Shown here: piece after piece, positions 61,370 to 64,000 of the stretch
Layout of the letters: every line of letters starts with the position of its first letter
Numbering within the stretch: the stretch's first letter is position 1
NCBI GenBank assembly: GCA_030613245.1
Contig: JAUWMI010000017.1
Coordinates: 1-64,000 of the forward strand
DNA: 64,000 nt
Reading direction: 5' to 3'
DNA from: Candidatus Sumerlaeota bacterium
GTDB taxonomy: Bacteria > Sumerlaeota > Sumerlaeia > MWCT01 > JAUWMI01
Translations under genes and position numbers: made by a program
Notes under the pieces: model-generated
What the model saw: the letters and a program-made list of their open reading frames with translations, nothing else
Told to the model about the DNA's origin: nothing
Database searches by the model: none

Positions 61370-62605
61370 ATGATCACATTTGATGCGGCATTGCAAGCCG
61401 TAATGCGGCAGGCCAGGCGACAGCCAATTGGACGGGTTTCGCTTGGCGAGTCAGTGGGGTGCGTACTTTCCAGAGATATACAAGCAGACCGTAATCTGCC
61501 GCCGTTTCACCGCTCAACGATGGACGGGTATGCGATGCGGGCTACTGATCTTCAACAGACGCGCACGACGCTCATGGTGCAGGGCACGATCAGGCCGGGC
61601 GTAGCGTCGCGAGCTCGCCTCAAGGCTGGCCATTGTATGAAAATCATGACAGGCGCGCCGCTTCCTCCTGGCGCAGATGCCGTGGTTATGGTCGAGGCTT
61701 CAGGGCCTGCAGGGAAAGGACGCGTGCATCTACAAGGACCTGTAGAAAAGTGGGAGAACGTCGCACGGCAGGGCGAAGATATTCGCAAAGGGCGTGTGGT
61801 GCTACGGCGTGGAACAGTGATTGACGCCGCGGTGAATGGGTTGCTGGCAACAGTTGGCGCCGTGTCTGTCCCGGTTTATCGTCCTCCGCGGGTGGCAGTT
61901 CTGATAACAGGTGAAGAGGTTGTCCCGCCTGGTGCCACACCACGGCCATCGGAAATTCGCGACAGCAATAGCGCCATCATTGCAAGCCGGCTTAAAGAAC
62001 TCCCGGTAACGCTGGACTTGCTCGGAACCAGTCCGGACAACCCGAGAGCACTCAAATGGCTTATTCAGCAAGGACTCAAGCGCGAGATCGTGCTCATTAG
62101 TGGCGGCATCTCCATGGGGGATTATGATTACGTTCCGGAAGTGCTCAAGAAGCTTCGCGCGCGGATTATTGTACATCGGGTAGCCATCAAGCCCGGGCGT
62201 CCGTTTCTGTTTGCACGCGGGCCGAAGGGACAGTACGTATTCGGGCTGCCGGGGAATCCTGTATCGGTGCTGGTATGTATGGAAGAGTTTGTGATTCCTG
62301 CGCTGCGAAAGATTCTAGGCTACGAGGCATGTGTGCCGAAGGTGTGGCGTGCGATACTTACGGCGCCGTACTCGAAGCCTGCGGATAGAATGCATTTTGC
62401 GCTGGCGCGTTTGTGGTGGCGTCAGGAGCGGCTCTACGCTACGCCAGTCGTGAGCCACGGTTCAGGGGACTTGGTTTCTGCTACCCGGGCGAATGGAGTA
62501 ATACTCGTGCCGCGTCGAGAACGAAAGCTCGCAAAGGGAGGCCTGGTGCGCGCACATTTTTTCGGTGGCAGAGGGCTCTCGTCTGCACTGCAAAAAACCA
62601 GCTAA
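61370..62605 (+). CDS. moeA: molybdopterin molybdenumtransferase
   Basis: The 411-residue protein inserts molybdate into adenylylated molybdopterin. Family stretches in order: PPFHRSTMDGYAMRATDL, IMTGAPLPPGADAVVMVE, ITGEEVVPPGATPRPSEIRD, LISGGISMGDYDYVPEVL, VAIKPGRPFLFARGPKGQYV and FGLPGNPVSVLVCMEEF. Length matches. GAGG lies ~8 nt before the ATG. No Moco riboswitch was recognised in the upstream ~260 bp, which hold two palindromic repeats. No other molybdenum genes are in the window. Confidence 0.96.
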   Translation: MITFDAALQAVMRQARRQPIGRVSLGESVGCVLSRDIQADRNLPPFHRSTMDGYAMRATDLQQTRTTLMVQGTIRPGVASRARLKAGHCMKIMTGAPLPPGADAVVMVEASGPAGKGRVHLQGPVEKWENVARQGEDIRKGRVVLRRGTVIDAAVNGLLATVGAVSVPVYRPPRVAVLITGEEVVPPGATPRPSEIRDSNSAIIASRLKELPVTLDLLGTSPDNPRALKWLIQQGLKREIVLISGGISMGDYDYVPEVLKKLRARIIVHRVAIKPGRPFLFARGPKGQYVFGLPGNPVSVLVCMEEFVIPALRKILGYEACVPKVWRAILTAPYSKPADRMHFALARLWWRQERLYATPVVSHGSGDLVSATRANGVILVPRRERKLAKGGLVRAHFFGGRGLSSALQKTS

Positions 62606-62612
62606 GAAAAAA

Positions 62613-62640
62613 GTGGGGGCATGTTTAAAACCTCCCCCTA
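62613..62640. repeat. GGGGGC-type palindrome after moeA
   Basis: GTGGGGGCATGTTT/AAAACCTCCCCCTA, an imperfect GTAGGGGC-family relative. 62680-62790 beyond it is AT-rich repeat ending CTCTGTGCCTCCGTGGCG. Confidence 0.6.
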
Positions 62641-62828
62641 TTTCTGCTGAACGAAATTGCTGCCGGCCTTTTGAGCATTGAATTCTAAATCGCAGAAGGA
62701 AAATTTAAAATTTGATATTTGCAATTTTAATTTTACAATTCTTTCCCGCTTTACGATCTCTGTGCCTCCGTGGCGTTCTTTACTTTGCTTTTTTGCTTTG
62801 AGGAACTCGTCCCATGCAGGGGCCTTCT

Positions 62829-64000
62829 TCAATGAAACAACATCCACTTCTTATTAGATACCGATACTGTGGGAGGATACAGTTTCAAAACTCTTACGTC
62901 GCTGGCAGGAATACTGATTTCTCCATGAATCTTCCGGTTCTCCTCATCCACACTTAATGGAATTCGCAAAGAAGTCAGAAGTTCTACACACTGAATCGTA
63001 TTCAACTCATTGTCCTCGATACCAAGACCCTCAGCTTCAATAGTGATATCCGCGGTTACGGCTATCTCCCCATTATTCTTCAAGGTGAACAGTACACAAT
63101 GATAATTCCAACCACCAAAACGTTCGATTAAGACATTGCTATCATCCGACGTGGCAAATGTCAGCGGCTCCCATCCAGCCTCGGACAACTGGCGGATGAT
63201 CGGAATATACGTCCTAAACAGTTGCCGGTCTCGTTCATAGAGTTCCGGGTGGAGAAAATAGCGCTCAAGACTCTCTCCCCATCCAGTGCCACCGCCGCAG
63301 GACGCAATGCCCGGAAAAAATCCCCAGAAGAGCTGCCCTTTTATGTACTGCTCAACCTCTTCATGATCCACAAAATCTTCTCCTCGAAACCACTGAAGTA
63401 GATTCGTATTCACCTTCTGGTAACAGAGGGTACGGCGAAGCGCTGCAATTTTGTCTGACTCACTAACATCCGATATTTCCGAGCCCAAAATGTCCAGCAG
63501 GTGAGCATAATACCGATACGCATAAGAAAAAATATTCCCCATCACCTTTTTATTTCTTGAATGCAGATACGAGGCCAACCAATCAAGAAAATCATACTGT
63601 GCCAGCTGCGACGCTAAAACAGGTTGTGCATCCGTTAAAGAAAAAGTCAGCGGTGTTCGCGCATATTGGAAATGTCCATGATTAAAATCCTCGATATTGC
63701 CCATTCCATGATTAACAGTAATGGAATCCACATAGATCCCGTCGTATTCATCGAAATAATTCTCCACAAGATACGTTTTATGGAGGCTACTCATCGTAAC
63801 AGCGCTAAAATCCGTGTCCGGATAGCATGGCCAGAACTGATTAGCCAGGCCACCCCATTGATGCCAGAAATACTCAAACGCATCTATATAGTATCGCCCC
63901 TCCGAGTCCTTATACCCAGAATTAAGCACCGCCTGTGCGGTATAATATCTCGGTGCTCTGAGCCATGTCCTGGTAGAAGAAGTATCTGCCGCCCACTCTT
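62829..64000 (-). CDS. putative glycoside hydrolase-like protein, 5' end outside the window
   Basis: The minus-strand frame is open from the window edge to its stop at 62829 (~390 codons seen). A TIM-barrel-like style is suggested by YDGIYVDSITVNHGMGNIED (strand with acidic residue after the barrel), FLDWLASYLHSRNKKVMGNI and FFPGIASCGGGTGWGESLER, with WHQWGGLANQFWPCYPDTDF near the visible start. The C-terminal ~110 residues (KNNGEIAVTADITIEAEGLG) look like a beta-sandwich, as in many glycosidases. No exact GH family is recognised; the enzyme class is inferred from overall pattern only. Confidence 0.6.
   Translation of the reverse strand, partial: EWAADTSSTRTWLRAPRYYTAQAVLNSGYKDSEGRYYIDAFEYFWHQWGGLANQFWPCYPDTDFSAVTMSSLHKTYLVENYFDEYDGIYVDSITVNHGMGNIEDFNHGHFQYARTPLTFSLTDAQPVLASQLAQYDFLDWLASYLHSRNKKVMGNIFSYAYRYYAHLLDILGSEISDVSESDKIAALRRTLCYQKVNTNLLQWFRGEDFVDHEEVEQYIKGQLFWGFFPGIASCGGGTGWGESLERYFLHPELYERDRQLFRTYIPIIRQLSEAGWEPLTFATSDDSNVLIERFGGWNYHCVLFTLKNNGEIAVTADITIEAEGLGIEDNELNTIQCVELLTSLRIPLSVDEENRKIHGEISIPASDVRVLKLYPPTVSVSNKKWMLFH

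Noticed and set aside
1-64000. tRNA, rRNA, transposase or prophage genes
   Set aside because: Intergenic regions were read for T-loop/anticodon patterns and for transposase motifs; none was convincing.

Overview
The window looks like a chromosomal segment of an uncultivated Gram-negative bacterium. It has a full division and cell-wall (dcw) cluster with a meso-diaminopimelate-type MurE, lipoproteins, long secreted beta-helix proteins, a probable ceramide pathway and very many short palindromic repeats. This mix recalls deep-branching candidate phyla (Omnitrophota- or Planctomycetota/Verrucomicrobiota-like), but no rRNA or other decisive marker is present, so the phylum is not assigned.

1-2,487 (minus strand): a glucuronokinase-like GHMP kinase followed after 9 bp by a truncated galU, together a plausible UDP-sugar operon. 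It is separated from the dcw cluster by a bidirectional terminator and a possible decayed gene. 2,488-21,735 (minus): the complete dcw cluster in the order mraZ-rsmH-ftsL-ftsI-murE-murF-mraY-murD-ftsW-murG-murC-murB-ftsQ-ftsA-ftsZ. It starts at a promoter with three MraZ boxes at exact 10-bp spacing. A 340-bp inverted-repeat-bounded insert lies between ftsL and ftsI.

22,237-31,654: an arsR-permease pair with a clear operator, a repeat-rich non-coding kilobase, a lone response regulator, a secreted zinc-ribbon protein and an AT-rich TIR-domain gene. These are followed by HD hydrolase, deoC (unusual N-terminal extension) and a gene fusing IspH to a UbiA-like prenyltransferase. 32,290-35,197: surE, a radical SAM protein and a DUF89/ARMT1-like protein.

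35,516-48,194: two paralogous secreted beta-helix proteins with a cysteine in nearly every rung. They flank a BtuFCD-like ABC importer whose genes are separated by repeat arrays, a neutral-ceramidase-like protein and a HAD phosphatase. 48,361-52,927 (minus): serine palmitoyltransferase-like, GNAT (bacterial ceramide synthase-like), SDR (ceramide reductase-like) and a PAP2/Aur1-like enzyme, which together suggest bacterial sphingolipid synthesis.

53,388-64,000: an RHH regulator, a polytopic membrane protein, a half-size permease with a YedF-like protein, a GxxExxY protein inside inverted repeats, two TPR proteins, a pseudopilin-like membrane protein, moeA and a truncated putative glycoside hydrolase. 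Across the non-dcw part at least four families of palindromic or composite repeats recur. Some are nested in each other and some supply the stop codons of genes. No tRNA, rRNA, CRISPR array or intact insertion sequence was recognised.
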